Under the pieces are notes generated by a model. The model searched no databases. It was not told the origin of the DNA and saw only the letters and a program-made list of their open reading frames with translations. A stretch of DNA of 64,000 bases, taken from NCBI RefSeq assembly GCF_949987515.2, contig NC_082683.1, positions 102,163,918 to 102,227,917 of the forward strand, given 5' to 3'. Every line of letters begins with the position of its first letter. Position 1 is the first letter of the stretch. The translations under genes and the position numbers were made by a program. The stretch is from Delphinus delphis. Lineage: Eukaryota; Chordata; Mammalia; Artiodactyla; Delphinidae. This document shows positions 13,256 to 25,147 of this stretch, one piece after another.

Positions 13256-13619
13256 GAGGGTGGATGTTGGGAGGCACCCTGGTGTCAAAGGAAGGCATTG
13301 GAGACGAGGCCAAGATTTTAGGGCTCCTGCTTCTGGGCCTTTCACTGGACTAGCTGTGAGTGCTTGGTCCAGTTCCCTTCCTTCTCTAAGCCCCAGTCTT
13401 CTCATCTGTCTGATGGGACCTCTGAAAACCCCTCCAGCTTTGAGTCTAGAAGGTGGAATTCAGCATAATATTGGTGCCTTTGATCCATGGTCAACACAAG
13501 TGGTTAAAAGCAAGCCCTCTCTCTAGAGAATACCTAAAGATACACTCTTCCTTTGAGTAAACATAAAACAAAACTTGGAAAAGCATTTCTGAGGACTCCT
13601 AACTATATGTGGAAAAATA

Positions 13620-13790
13620 GACCAAACACATCTATATTATCAGTGTGGCTTGGTGGTCGAGAGGCCACTGGGGCCACACTGCCTGCGTTTGAATCCTGGT
13701 TCTGCCACTTATAACTGACTGACCTTGAACAAGTACATGTCAGTTTTCTCATTTGTGAAACAAGGAGAGTGATAGTACCTGCTTGTCCCT
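13620..13790 (+). mobile_element. MIR
   Basis: 'tttgaatcctggttctgcca' and 'cagttttctcatttgtgaaa' are the MIR core. Confidence 0.8.
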
Positions 13791-14739
13791 TGGAGAGGGC
13801 TGCCAGTGGAGACAGAGTTTTGGGGAGAAGGGCCAGGGGATGCAGAGATGGGTGTGATTAAAACACAAGGCTGAGGCTGCAGGGTAGACGGTTGACGGTG
13901 GAAAGGAGGTTCCAGTGGCTTTGCACGAGGACACCCACAGAAGGAGGAGAGGGACAGGAAGCATGGGGCAGTGTAGAAATGGGTGGGCAGAAGAAGGCAG
14001 ATGACCGGGGGATGTGTACACTGGGCAGAGCCTGGCTAAGAGGGGAGGAGGGAGAAACACAATGGGACAATCTGTCTCAAGATTCTAAATTAAACTCTGG
14101 TTTAAAGGGCTTTCATAGACTCACTAGCTAGCGTCTGAAGCCAGTTCTTTGCTCAGACTTCCAAACAGAAAGTTGCTTTTTGACCTGGTAACTTTCAGCC
14201 CCGGGTAGAGAGGAGAAACGAAGTCAGAGTGTGGTAGATGCTATTAGCCCTGTTTTATACATGAAACCAAGAGAGCTTACATAACTGACTCCAAATCTGC
14301 ACATAAACCCTCCTCCGACAACAGGAAAACCATCTGAAGGGCAAGTGACACTGAAGGTTGAACAAATTACCGTCTTGGTGGAAACAGTAACAAATTACAA
14401 TAAACTCTGACCCAGAAACTGCTGAAGAACAGGATCTAAGAATATTTACTGGTGAAAGATAGGTGTTCAAATATGACCTATCTTCTATCGTTGCCTTAAA
14501 TAATTAAATGCTAGCTACTTATAAATTCAGTGGGAAACTCATTCTACGCAGATATAGGTAGGTTTCCGTTACCCAAATGCAAATCTAATCAGGTCTGAAA
14601 TCCTAAAAGTAGAACATTAAGCTAAATGATAACTCTCCCAATATGTTTTCAGTTTTTTTTTTTTTCTTTCTTTTAATGGCACCTCATGGGAGCCTGGACA
14701 CAATGTCCAACTTGAGAATCACCTCTAATTTTCTTTTTT

Positions 14740-15006
14740 TTCTTTAATTAATGAATTTTATTTATTTTTGGCTGTGTTAGGTCTTCGTTGCTGCACGCGG
14801 GCTTTCTCTAGTTGCAGCGAGCGGGGGCTACTCTTCATTGTGGTGAGCGGGCTTCTCATTGCGGTGGCTTCTCTTGTTGTGGAGCACAGGCTCCATGCGT
14901 GTGGGCTTCAGTAGTTGTGGCATGCCGGCTCAGTAGTTGTGGCTCACGGGCTCTAGAGCACAGGCTCAGCAGTTGTGGTGCATGGGCTTAGTTGCTCCGT
15001 GGCATG
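14740..15006 (-). mobile_element. CHR SINE, 5'-truncated
   Basis: The SINE tail and body are present, but the element stops at 'gctccgtggcatg' and lacks the head. Confidence 0.85.
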
Positions 15007-15025
15007 AAAAATGTTTGTTTGTTTA

Positions 15026-15139
15026 AATTTTAATTTTTAGCTGAGTTGGGTCTTTGTTGCTGTGCTGTGCACGGGCTTTCTCTAGTTGCGGCGAGCGGGG
15101 TCTACTCTTCGTTGCGGTGCACCAGCACCAGGGAAGCCC
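15026..15139 (-). mobile_element. CHR SINE with internal deletion
   Basis: Tail and body segments join directly to the head 'caccagggaagccc'. The flanks AAAAATGTTT at 15006 and 15141 look like a target duplication. Confidence 0.8.
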
Positions 15140-15149
15140 CAAAAATGTT

Positions 15150-15620
15150 TTTTAATATTATACGAACACACCATAGAGTATATTCTCTCATAAACACTAT
15201 GTGGGTCAAGAAATAACAATGTCAACTCCCCTGAAGCCCTCATGACCCTTCACAGTCAGTATGCCCTCCTCCCCCATCATTTAGAGTACGAATGACCTTT
15301 TCTTTACCATATAGCACCACACAGTATAGTCTGCATCACTAAAGACCTTCATTACTTTTTATACTGAATATTATTCCATTGTATGGATAGACCACATTTT
15401 ATTGATCTGTTCATCAGTGGATGTATATTTGGATTATTTCCATTATTTGCCTATTGTCAATAATGATCTATGAACATCCGTGTACAAGTTTTTCTGTGGA
15501 CATATGTGTATATTTTTCTTGGGTGTATACCAAGGGGTGGAATTGCTGGGACATGTGGTTATACTTCCTTCATTCTTTGCATACACTTCCACTTTAGGAT
15601 ATGGTATACTCCTCACAAGT
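15150..15620 (-). mobile_element. L1 ORF2 fragment
   Basis: It reads as reversed L1 (attattccattgtatggata ... ggaattgctgggacatgtgg), an old divergent copy. Confidence 0.7.
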
Positions 15621-15860
15621 GCTCACAGGTCTGCTTGCCCCGTCATGCTATGAGCTTCCTCCGAATACCCCATGGAAACTAGCATCTAGAAAGCACTAAA
15701 CAAAAGTGTGTGGGGTCTTCCACTGTTTCAGATGATGCTTACAGAGTAAGACGAGGCCTGGGAACTGACCTTCGGATCTTACAATGAGGGGGTCATCAGT
15801 AAGCTTGGCAAATAGTGGGGGCGAAAGGCTGATTGAAGTGTGTTCAAGAAAGAATGGGGG

Positions 15861-16200
15861 GGACTTCCCCGGTGGTCCAATGCAGGGGACGCGGGGTTCA
15901 ATCCCTGGTCGGGGAACTAAGATCCCACATGCCGTGGGGCAACTAAGCCCGCCTGCCTCAACTACTGAGCTCGCGCACCTTACCGAGAGAGGCTGTGCGC
16001 CGCACGCTACAGAGCCCACGTGCCCTCGAGCCCGCGCCACAACTAGAGAAGAGGAAACCTGCACACCACAACTAGAGAGAAGGCTGCGCGCCCCAATGAA
16101 AGATCCCGCATGCCTCAACGAAGATCCCGCGTGCCGCAACTAGGATCCGATGCAGCCAAAAATAAAAATAAAGTCAATAAATAATAAACAAATCTTAAAA
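15861..16200 (+). mobile_element. CHR SINE, 'ggtccagtggttaagact' subtype
   Basis: It starts ggacttccccggtggtcc and contains 'ggttcaatccctggtcgggg'. Perfect target duplication AAGAAAGAATGGGG at about 15846-15859 and 16206-16219. It interrupts an older L2-like repeat. Confidence 0.88.
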
Positions 16201-16539
16201 AAAAAAAGAAAGAATGGGGAGAGAGGAGTCAGAAAAATGAAGTACAGATCATTCTTTTGAGGAACTTTTCATAAAAGAGAGCAGAAAAATGAGACAAGAG
16301 CTGGACAGGGAAGTGTAGTCGAGCATTTTGGTTTTTTGAAGATATGAGAAATGACAGTATGTTTGTATGATGTTGAAAAGTTAAAGCTGATGCTGTGGAG
16401 ACAGGTGGACAAAGACAAGAGTCATGTCCCTATGCAGATGAGGGGAGAGGGTGTCCCGTGCATAAGCAGTGTGAATGATTCGTCCCCTGAAATTCACCTC
16501 TTTATCCAGGAGAAGCTGCTGTTCTGCATGCGTACAGCA

Positions 16540-16770
16540 GCGGTCCCCAACCTTTTTGGCACCGGGGACTGGCTTCCTGGAAGACAATTTTTCTACGGAC
16601 CGGTGGTGCGGGCGGTGGGTTGGCGGGGCATACGGTTCAGGCGGTAATGAGAGCGATGGGGAGCGGCAGGTGAAGCTTTGCTCACCACTCACCTCCTGCT
16701 GGGCGGCCCCATTCCTAAGAGGCCGAGGACCGCTCCCGGCCCGAGGCCCAGGGGTCGGGAACCCCTGGTG
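16540..16770. mobile_element. hAT-like non-autonomous DNA transposon
   Basis: Terminal inverted repeats CAGCGGTCCCCAACC and GGGTCGGGAACCCCTG bound about 230 bases. I recognise the family type but not its exact name. Confidence 0.7.
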
Positions 16771-17439
16771 TATATCACTTTACAGTTTGTTTTTTCATTC
16801 GTTTGTTTTGGGTGCTGATCAAGATACAGATTTTAACACCCAAAGTATTTTATAACTTTTCCCATTTTTGCCACTTTAAAGTATGAATTCCAAGAATAAT
16901 TCATTTCTCACTTAAGACTGATTGCAGTTAGGAAAGAGGAAAAAAATAGATGAAGAATTTTTTCAGGTTAGTATTTTCTATTGAGAGGAGACAGTGCAAG
17001 TAAGACTGAAGAAATTATTTCAAACATATACAATAGTACATATATTGGTTACTTAAAATTTAAACATTTGGGAAGAACATGAAATTGTTATAGCCTCGTA
17101 ATTTACAAATAATGCACATTGTACAACAAAAATGTATTTTTTGATGAATGACAAACATATGCTTCTGAAACAAATTCTCTAAATATACAATTAAAATTTT
17201 AATTTTCTTTTTAAATTAACTTTTATTGGAGTATAGTTGGTTTAAGAGTTCTCTGTTTACCTGCCAATGTGACAGCTAACTAACATGATAAACTACCGTG
17301 CTACTGATCCTGCAATGAACTGTTTTTCCTCTAAAACCAAAGAGTGGATTATAGATTTTAGTAAAAAACCTTCACCTCCTGAGTCATGTGACTATTTTGT
17401 TTTACAACTCTAACAAGAAAAAAAGAGCCACTTAGTCAC

Positions 17440-17458
17440 ATATATATATATATATATA
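17440..17458. repeat. (AT)n microsatellite at the CD58 3' end
   Basis: About nine AT units just beyond the ancestral cleavage region. Confidence 0.9.
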
Positions 17459-17466
17459 CACATACT

Positions 17467-17474
17467 TACATTAT
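17467..17474 (-). terminator. Decayed ancestral CD58 poly(A) hexamer region
   Basis: On the minus strand this reads TTGTAAATAATGTAAG. Human, as I recall it, has TTGTAAATAAATGTAA at the transcript end. One A appears deleted, turning AATAAA into AATAAT, a weak variant. An (AT)n run follows immediately (17440-17458). Confidence 0.5.
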
Positions 17475-17620
17475 TTACAAAGATTTACATTTCTCCAAAA
17501 ATACAATTTATAATAAACAATTATGGGACAAGACAGTATCTGGTGATACTCAGTGTTGGTGACAGAGTAGAAACTAATGCCTGTTGTTTGTTAGTCCTTG
17601 TTTCTTCCATGAAGCATTAT

Positions 17621-17968
17621 TTTTTGTTGTTATAAATTTATTTATTTGTTTTATTTTTGGCTGTGTTGGGTCTTCATTGCTGTGCACGGGCTTTCTCTAG
17701 TTGTGGTGAGTGGGGACTACTCTTCGTTGCAATGTGCGGGCTTCTCACTGCAGTGGCTTCTTTTGTTGCTCCAGGTGTGCAGGCTTCAGTAGTTGTGGCA
17801 CGCAGGCTCAGTTGTTGTGGCTCGCAGGCTCTAGAGCGCCGGCTCAGTAGTTGTGGCGCACAGGCTTAGCTGCTCTGCGGCATGTGGGATCTTCGCGGAA
17901 CAGGGATCAAACCCATGTGCCCTGCATTGGCAGGTGGATTCTTAACCACTGCGCCACCAGGGAAGTCC
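17621..17968 (-). mobile_element. CHR SINE in the CD58 3'UTR, sense orientation
   Basis: Full-length long-type element. Flanks TGAAGCATT (17610-17618) and TGAAACATT (from 17969) are the imperfect target duplication. On the transcribed strand it contributes about 350 bases and three AATAAA hexamers. Confidence 0.92.
17650..17655 (-). terminator. SINE-borne poly(A) signal AATAAA in CD58 3'UTR
   Basis: The tail region of the sense-oriented SINE gives AATAAA on the minus strand at 17650-17655, with two more at 17641-17646 and 17637-17642. They lie about 475-495 bases into the last exon, upstream of the ancestral 3' end. Whether they are used depends on a downstream GU-rich element; the T/G-rich run on the minus strand is weak here. 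Confidence 0.5.
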
Positions 17969-19165
17969 TGAAACATTGCTTCTTATAAAGGGTCCATTCA
18001 GGTTAGACTTCCAAAGTTTCCTCAAGGATGAGGTAATACTCAAATGGTAAATCAGATGCCTTCTCAAAGTGACTGAAATAACGTAATTAGCATGCGTTTG
18101 ACTTCATCTTCTGTTACCAAACAACAGGTGCTATAAAAGAAATATCTCATATTAGTATAAAATGCAGTCAGTCTGTGCTGCAGTCTATGAGTCTATAAAT
18201 TACCCTCCGATTCTAATGCGGGTAGCCCTTTTGTAATAAACCCATCAAAAGCAAGGGTTCTAGGGAGCAGAGATGGAGGGAGATTGGTCTTGGGCTCTCA
18301 TGAGATGGTAGCTGGAGATCCACCAGAAGGTCTACTCTCAGTGCACAGCACTAATTCACAGTCCCATCTTCTCAAACCAACTCAGTCTTTGAGTATAAAT
18401 GAAATCTCCAAACAACAGAGCTGGGCCCTTAAGACCCATATGTAAACTGTCACCCCTTCTAACAGTCATCTCCTTCTTTGCCACATGAATCCCTGGGTGT
18501 GGTTTTCTTCTTTCAGTTTCTCTTTCTGATTATTCATCTCTGTGGTGATGACAGAGCACCCTTGGGTAACTCAGAGGAAATCAGCCCAAACACCCAGCTC
18601 CAGCCTTGACTAAGTCCCTGCGAACTGAGATTCCATTCCATGGCTTTTTTTGTCTTCCCCACAGTCTATATTTCCATAGGCCAGATCAGACCACAGCTCC
18701 CAAAATATCTGCATTCCTTTGGTAACAGGAATTCATAAAAATTTAGTGCTGGAGTCACGGGTTAGATAAAGGAAATAGGAGTTTTCCTTACGAAGAACCC
18801 TGTAGGACTTGAAAATGGGTGCTGGGGATTTCTGAGGGGGATGAAGTGGGCAGCAGCTCTCCACCTAGCCCTGGCAGCACAGGCTCTTCCGCAGGGACTT
18901 TCTCACCCTCTCCCACAGCCAGGTGCGTCCACTGCCAAAGAATCAGGCCTGCGTCTCCAGTTCTCCTTCAGACTGAGGTAGCACCTGCAAGTCTTTCTTC
19001 CCAGAGAATTGGGGGACTCGGATCCCTTTTTAATTTGGTTGGCTCTGTTTTCCAGACATTTACCAAAAGTGAAGAATACCAGCACTGTCTTGGTGAGAAG
19101 TGTAATATCACACCCAACTTCCCTCAGATATCTGATATTTACTTGGTTGCCCTCAGATATATATA

Positions 19166-19349
19166 TTTTTTTGCGGTACGCAGGCCTCTCACTGTTGCGG
19201 CCTCTACCATGGCGGAGCGCAGGCTCAGCGGCCATGGCTCACGGGCCCAGCTGCTCCGCGGCATGTGGGACCTTCCCGGACCGGGGCACGAACCCGTGTC
19301 CCCTGCATCGGCAGGCGGACTCTCAACCACTGCGCCATCAGGGAAGTCC
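19166..19349 (-). mobile_element. CHR SINE, short cetacean type
   Basis: Short form ending tgcggtacgcaggcc on this strand. CCCTCAG(A/G)TAT flanks both sides. Confidence 0.9.
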
Positions 19350-19734
19350 CCCTCAGGTATTTTTAATTGGGGTTAGCTCTTCCTGACACTGGTCTTACGG
19401 AGACGTGACAAGTTCACATTTCTTCCTGGTTGTGCTTGCCCCTCCCCAGCTCCTCTCCCAAGCCCTGCCTCTCCATCATATCTGTAACCCTTTAATAACT
19501 GAGTTGAGGGAACTCCCCCCTGCAGCCACAGTGGGCTCTTTAAATCTAAAGAGTATTATTAAATAGGGTAGGAAACACACAAAGTACAAAATCTGAATAG
19601 CAAACAAAAATACGCCAAGGAAAGTAAGCTCCTCTCCCACACCCAACCCCATCCTACCTAGGTTTCTCCCTGGGATGTTACCTTAAGAAGTCAGGTTTAC
19701 TTTCCTAGCTCATCATTCCAAAGCAATGTTTTTC

Positions 19735-20290
19735 ACGCAAAACTCTCCTGCTCCAGAACCTACAATGACCCCCTACTCCCATATCACTTGATTTTAACGC
19801 CCTTGGCTTCCAAAATTTTTCTTGCAAATATTGTCTCTTTTGCCATTTCTTCAACTTGATGCTAAGCAGGTTGACGTCTTTATCAAATAACCACGACAGG
19901 TTGCGTTCCCCTCCGTGTCTCTGCTGATTCTCCCAGCTGGAATGCCTTTTCCACTCTGCTCTTGCTTTGAAGATCTAGCTCACATCGTACTCCTTTCAAA
20001 ATCTTCATGATTATTCTGGCCTCTTCACCTCCCCCTTGTTGGTTGCCCAGCCCTGACCATCCATTCCAGCCCATCACCATGTGCTTCTTGCCTAAGTCTT
20101 TCTGTTTCTTACACACTCATCCATTCTCCCCACTGTGACCATAAGCTCCTCAGGGTAGGAGCTTTAATATATGCTTTCTCTGAATCCCACACAATGTCTA
20201 GCCTCACTGGGTACACTGGTCTCAAGCCACGGGCTAACACAGCGCCTGACATCTAGTAATCTCTGTAAGTTATTTGCTGAATGAATAAAG
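19735..20290 (+). mobile_element. L2 3' end
   Basis: 'tctcccagctggaatgcctt', 'ccataagctcctcagggtag' and 'ttgctgaatgaataaagg' follow the L2 order. Confidence 0.7.
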
Positions 20291-21282
20291 GAGCAAGGGA
20301 AAGGAGTGAGTTCTGGGACACCCCGTCACCTTTCTCAGTGGCCCGGGATGACAGCGCTCCCATGAACAACATTCCCCGTCACTGTCTGTGACGGCCATGC
20401 CTCCACTGCTACCAAGTGGATCTCAGCAGAGGCACTCCTCCGATCTCACCGTCACCTGCCCTCACACACATTACTTCAAATCCGAAACGCCCCACCTCTG
20501 ACCATAACCCCCAGGTCTTCTACCTCTCCCCACACTGCTAGCACACCTGCCCCCCACCTCATCCATGGCTACCTGACTCCTCTCCAACCCCTCTCCATGG
20601 GGCCTCCTGGACCATCAACCCCTCGCAGACTCACTACCGCTGCCCACTTTGCACCCTGAAGCTGGCTGAGCTGTCCCCTAGAACCCCTTGCCCCAGGCCT
20701 TCTGCTGCAACTGACTTCCCGGGTGACCTGGTCACTGTCCTGGCTGGCAGCTGGGGAGAAAGGAAGCCTCCCAAGCCCACCCATTGGTCTGACTGCCCCC
20801 AGACCCTCACTGCTGTGCTGCGATCCCTCCACTCCAACCACTCACCCAGGGGCTTTCATGAAAGTCGGCAACTCGTTCAACCAAGCGAAAGGTCTCGACC
20901 GCTGCCTCCCGCTTTGCCTCCTTGCAGCTCTAGCACGTCGCCTCCCCCTCGGACCCCTAACAGGGAGCCGCCTGGGTCTCCTCCTGGCTCCTCTGCCTCG
21001 CCCGCCACTCGAAGGCCTTCAGCTTCTCTTTCTTGGTGACCTCAAATGCTCAGGGAATCCATCACTGTTCTGACGAAGATGCTCCCCAACCTGTAACCCC
21101 AGCCCCTAAAGCCACTTCTCCAATATGCTGGACGCCCCTATCCACGTGATGTGCCCGCACCCCAGACTCAGCCTGTCAGAGCACAAGTTCACCTTCCCAA
21201 ACAAGGGCCCCGCCTGAGTCCTCCGTTGTGCCTGCCATGCTGCCAAGGGTCAGAATTCCTGTCCCTTTTGGCTTCTTTCTTT

Positions 21283-21577
21283 CTTTAGTCAATCAATTAA
21301 TTCATTTTTATTTTTGGCTGTGTTGGGTCTTCGTTGCTGTGCGTGGGCTTTCTCTAGTTGTGGCGAGCGGGGGCTGCTCTTCATTGTGGTGCGTGGGCTT
21401 CTCATTGTGGTGGCTTCTCTTGGTGCAGAGCACAGGCTCTAGGCACGCGGGTTTCAGTAGTTGTGGCTCATAGGCTTACTCACTCCACGGCACGTGGGAT
21501 CTTCCCGGGCCAGGGCTCGAACCCGTGTCCCCTGCAGTGGCAGGTGGATTCTTAACCACTGCTCTGCCAGGGAAGCC
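21283..21577 (-). mobile_element. CHR SINE, long type
   Basis: Poly-T/pyrimidine tail first, head 'gccagggaagcccc' last. TTGGCT(T/C)CTTTCTT flanks it. Confidence 0.9.
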
Positions 21578-21599
21578 CCTTGGCTCCTTTCTTGAAGAA

Positions 21600-21860
21600 T
21601 AATCATAACCATAATAGCTAACATTTACTGAGCACCATTATGAGCCCGTCACTCTTCTAAGTATTTTGCTTACAATAACTTGTTTGTACATATTATTTCT
21701 CTGCTATTATTACCTACACTATCGTTGTGATTTCTATACTATTGTTATGCCCATTGTCCACAGAAGAAAACTGAGGTGGCAAAGAGTTTAATTGACTTGT
21801 CCGAGGGCTGTGAGAGACAGAGCTGCCATTTAACCCCAGGGAGTCTGGCACCAGACTACA
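21600..21860 (-). mobile_element. MIR
   Basis: 'tagctaacatttactgagca' to 'cagaagaaaactgaggtggc' is reversed MIR. Confidence 0.75.
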
Positions 21861-22090
21861 CTCTCCGCTGAGACTTTGTTCATACGATATCCGTACTTTC
21901 TCTGAAACCTAGCCCTCCTTCATTTCTGCCATGACCACCCCGATTCAACCTCTCCTCTGCTTGGCTGGATTATTTCATTTATCCACCAACCAGTGTCTCC
22001 ATCTCTAGCCTCTTGTCTATTAATTCACCCTATGCTTTACCAGCAGAGAGATCTTTCCAAAGCATAGCTCTGCTCAAAAATCCTCAGTGG

Positions 22091-22355
22091 GGACTTCCCT
22101 GGTGGCACAGTGGTTAAGAATCCATCCACCTGCCAATGCAGGGGACACGGGTTCGATCCCTGGTTGGGGAAGATCCCACATGCCGCGGAGCAACTGAGCC
22201 CATGAGCCGCAACTACTGAGCCTGCGCTCTACAGCCCGTGCTCCGCAACGAGAGAAGCCACCGCAAAGAGAAGCCCCCGCTTGCCGCAACCAGAGAAAGC
22301 CCACACGCAGCAACGGAGACCCAACACAGCCAAAAATAAATAAAATCAATCAATC
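22091..22355 (+). mobile_element. CHR SINE, long type
   Basis: Starts ggacttccctggtggcac and ends (AATC)n. Perfect target duplication AATCCTCAGTGG. Confidence 0.92.
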
Positions 22356-22774
22356 AATCCTCAGTGGTTTCCCAGAAAAAAATCACCCAACCTCTTGGCA
22401 ACTCTCTCTCAATATCTTGGCCTGGCTCAACCTCTATCCCACCAACATACGCTGCCCCCAAGAGGGATGACTTGCCACCCCCTACCCTGCCTTTTACAGC
22501 CCCGGGCCTTTACTCTTCCCTTCATCCCTCAAAGCCCGGCTCGTGGGCCCCTGCCTCCTGACCACGGGGACTCTGCCAGGACGGGGCCTTCTGGAGCCTC
22601 CTTACGGCAACTGACTTCACCCACCGCCACCGTTCATTGTGTTTGGATCCTATCTTTTGTTCACGATACGGGCCCAGCTCTGACCCTGGCTCCTGGAGTG
22701 AACCCTATCCTTGGCTCGATTTTCCTGGGATGGGAGAAGGAGGGAGCAGATTGTGGTGGGTAACAGGATAACTC

Positions 22775-22965
22775 TAGGAGTCTGAAGACCTAGATTTGAA
22801 TCCCAGCTCTACATTTATGAGCGATGGGACCTGACTTCTCCGAGTCTCACGTTTGCTGTCTCTAAACAAGCTGTAAAGATACCCCCTCGCAAAGCTCACT
22901 GAGAGGGTTCAATGAGATGTTACATGGGAAGTCGCCATTTGGTGCTTAATGAACCGTGGTGAGTA
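22775..22965 (+). mobile_element. MIR
   Basis: 'agatttgaatcccagctcta' and 'agggttcaatgagatgttac' follow MIR order. Confidence 0.7.
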
Positions 22966-23446
22966 TATCTGCTGATGTAACTTGTTACTGTTCAAGGCAA
23001 CTAACTGACAGATAAGTAGAATCTGGCTCCCCAAGGAACAGGCCCTCTACATCAGGCTGTTCTGCTTCTAGTGCACGATACACAATGCACCCACTGAGCA
23101 GTCTACAGGACACTTACCTAGTTCTCCGTGTTTATCTGCTATGGGTGTCCCAGAAAACCTACAAATGAAGACATTTGCATCTCAGTTAAAGAGCTGAAAA
23201 GAAAAGCTGGAATCTGGAGTTGCTGGCTAGAGGCCTGAACTGGGAAAATTCTAAAGCAGAGCCCTGTCGAGCTGGTATCTCCTACTCTCCTAAATGCTTG
23301 CATCAAATTGGCCATAGAGCTGGGCCAAAGAGTTGTTCAAAAACTGGTCATCAGATGATAGAAAACCAAAAACTGTTGACGAACGTTGTTTTCTATAGCA
23401 GCTTGTGCATAAAGCTAAAGATGGAGGGAAGGCTGGAATGTTCTGG

Positions 23447-23967
23447 ACCAGCGCTGCCTGATAGGGATATAATGTGAGCCACGTAAGTAATTTAAAATGC
23501 TTAGTAGCCACATTACACAGTAAAAAGAAATGGATGGGGACTTCCCTGGCGGTCCAGCGGTTAAGACTCTGTGCTTCCACTGCAGGCGGCACGGGTTCAA
23601 TCCCTGGTTGGGGAACTAAGATCCCGCACGCCACGCAGCACAGCCAAAACATTAATAAAATAAAATAAAGTAAAATAAATAAAATAAAATAAAAATAGTA
23701 GGAGAGCAATTATATTTAAAAAAAAGAAATGGATGAAATTAATTTTCATGATACATTTTATTGACTAGCCCAACAAATCAAAGATACTATTTTAACGTGT
23801 AATCAATATAAACATTATTAATGAGATACTTTACATTCCTTTTTTAATAAGAAGTCTTACAAACCCGGTGTCTATTTTATACTGATGGCACATCTCAATT
23901 TGGACTCTCCTGTTTCAAGGGTTCAACAGCCACATGTGGCTCGTGGCTACCATTTTGGACAGCACCG
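23447..23967 (+). mobile_element. hAT-type DNA transposon, split by a SINE
   Basis: Ends read CAGCGCTGCCTGATAGGGAT and ...TGGACAGCACCGG, an inverted pair of the 'cagcgctgtccaata' family, with the usual 'cacatgtggctcgtggctac' motif. Confidence 0.75.
23537..23717 (+). mobile_element. CHR-type SINE, short 'ggtccagcggttaagact' subtype
   Basis: tRNA-like head and 'cgggttcaatccctggttgg' B-box, then (AATAAA)n tail. AAAAAGAAATGGATG repeats on both sides. It is inserted in the hAT element. Confidence 0.9.
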
Positions 23968-24311
23968 GTTTGGACGTTAAGATACGGTCCCACGTGTATG
24001 CATCAGTTTCCTCCCCATCGAAGGCATCAGCTAGCCTGGAGCCATGCTAATGGTCCAGAAGCCAAGTCCACAGGCTTGACTGAGCTTGTAAAAGTGTCAA
24101 CTACAACTAGCCGATGGAGCTGTTTACATTCAACTCTCTCCCCTTCTGAAGGCTCCATGCCAAATGCCTCACTTTCCCAATTAATGGCTTTAGGGTTGAG
24201 ATGCTTGCTGAAGTAATTATTTCTTAGAACAATTTGTTTTTCCAGGTTATATGGTGCTACCAGTAGTGATCACTGGTGTAAGTTTCCCTCCACTGAATAA
24301 ACTTTTTTTTT

Positions 24312-24516
24312 TTTTTTTGCGGTATACGGACGCGGGCCTCTCACTGTTGTGGCCTCTCTCGTTGTGGAGCACAGGCTCTGGACGCGCAGGCTCAGCAGCC
24401 ATGGCTCACGGGCCCAGCCGTTCCGCGGCATGTGGGATCTTCCCGGACCGGGGCACAAACCCGTGTCCCCTGCATCGGCAGGCGGACTCTCAACCACTGC
24501 GCCACCAGGGAAGCCC
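24312..24516 (-). mobile_element. CHR SINE, short cetacean type
   Basis: Poly(T), then gcggtatacggacgcgggcc and the short body. AAACTTTTTT flanks both sides. Confidence 0.9.
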
Positions 24517-24935
24517 AAACTTTTTTTTTTTTTTAATAAGTTAAATCAGACAGAAAAGTCTTCAGTGCTACTTTTCTCTGGTTCAGGAGTTCTGGTGGTA
24601 GACACCCCCACTCCCTCCCAAGAAAAACACATGAGTGGAAAATTATTTTGGTTTCTGGGGACCAATCTGTTAAGGAGATGATTAACTATAATATCGCTAT
24701 TTGGCGATTAAAAATAACTTTTTAAAAAGAACACCTGAGCTCCCCAAATGTTTTACGTATTGGTAATGATGGCTTAAAACTTTCTTCAGCTGATTTTTTT
24801 ATAACTTGTTTGGAGGAGATTCAGTTGACTGGTAATCTATAACTTAGGGATCTTCGTGGTATTTGAAACCTATAATATAGAAATGGAACCTTCGGGAAAT
24901 CATATTCTAGTGCCAATACCCCAAAAAAGTCTAGG

Positions 24936-25147
24936 TCAGCACTGACCAACAGAACTTTCTGCAATGATGGAATTGTTCTCTATTTGGTCTCACATGGTAG
25001 CCACTGGCCATCTGTGGCTACTGAGCCCTTGAAATGTGGCTAGTATGACTGAGAAACTAAATATTAAATTTTATTTAATCTTCATTAATTAAAATTTATA
25101 TTTAGATCACTGTACGTGGCTAGTACCCACTGTATTGAACAGTGCAG
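24936..25147 (+). mobile_element. hAT-type DNA transposon copy
   Basis: Same general family as 23447-23967: left end agcactgaccaacagaac, 'cttgaaatgtggctagtatg' inside, right end attgaacagtgcaggtc. Confidence 0.7.

Larger units (their letters stand above)
1..17454. other. 3' flank of CD58: intergenic, repeats only
   Basis: No exon or gene was recognised. Named repeats are listed separately. Unassigned stretches longer than 300 bases are 557-1590, 2210-3220, 5130-6000, 6450-7069, 8773-9480, 9690-10570, 10850-11420, 13800-14730 and 16771-17454. They contain mixed AT-rich sequence and no convincing coding frame. In human the next gene on this side is ATP1A1, far beyond this window. Confidence 0.6.
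17455..18130 (-). other. CD58: CD58 last exon: C-terminal codons and 3'UTR
   Basis: On the minus strand an acceptor (TTTCTTTTATAG at 18131-18142) is followed by CACCTGTTGTTTGGTAACAG and then AAGATGAAG, closely resembling the end of human CD58, where TTGGTAACAGAAGATGAAG follows the stop codon. Further matches to the human 3'UTR as I recall it are ATCTGATTTACCATTTGAGT (around 18035-18055), ACTAATGC-like sequence near 17575 and TTGTAAATAATGTAAG near 17465-17480. Entered in phase 1 the exon reads xCA-CCT-GTT-GTT-TGG-TAA, a five-residue ending. Entered in phase 2 it stays open for about 20 codons. A CHR SINE in sense orientation splits the 3'UTR (17621-17968). The 3' end is placed at the ancestral cleavage region and is approximate. 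Confidence 0.8.

Noticed and set aside
18819..19376. 185-codon plus-strand frame
   Set aside because: The second half is a SINE and the first half has no recognisable domain. It is antisense within CD58 intron sequence.
19883..20116. Basic segment CKKQKDLGKK considered as the missing tail exon
   Set aside because: It lies inside an L2 copy, no suitable splice acceptor precedes it, and the frame extends far beyond a tail exon.
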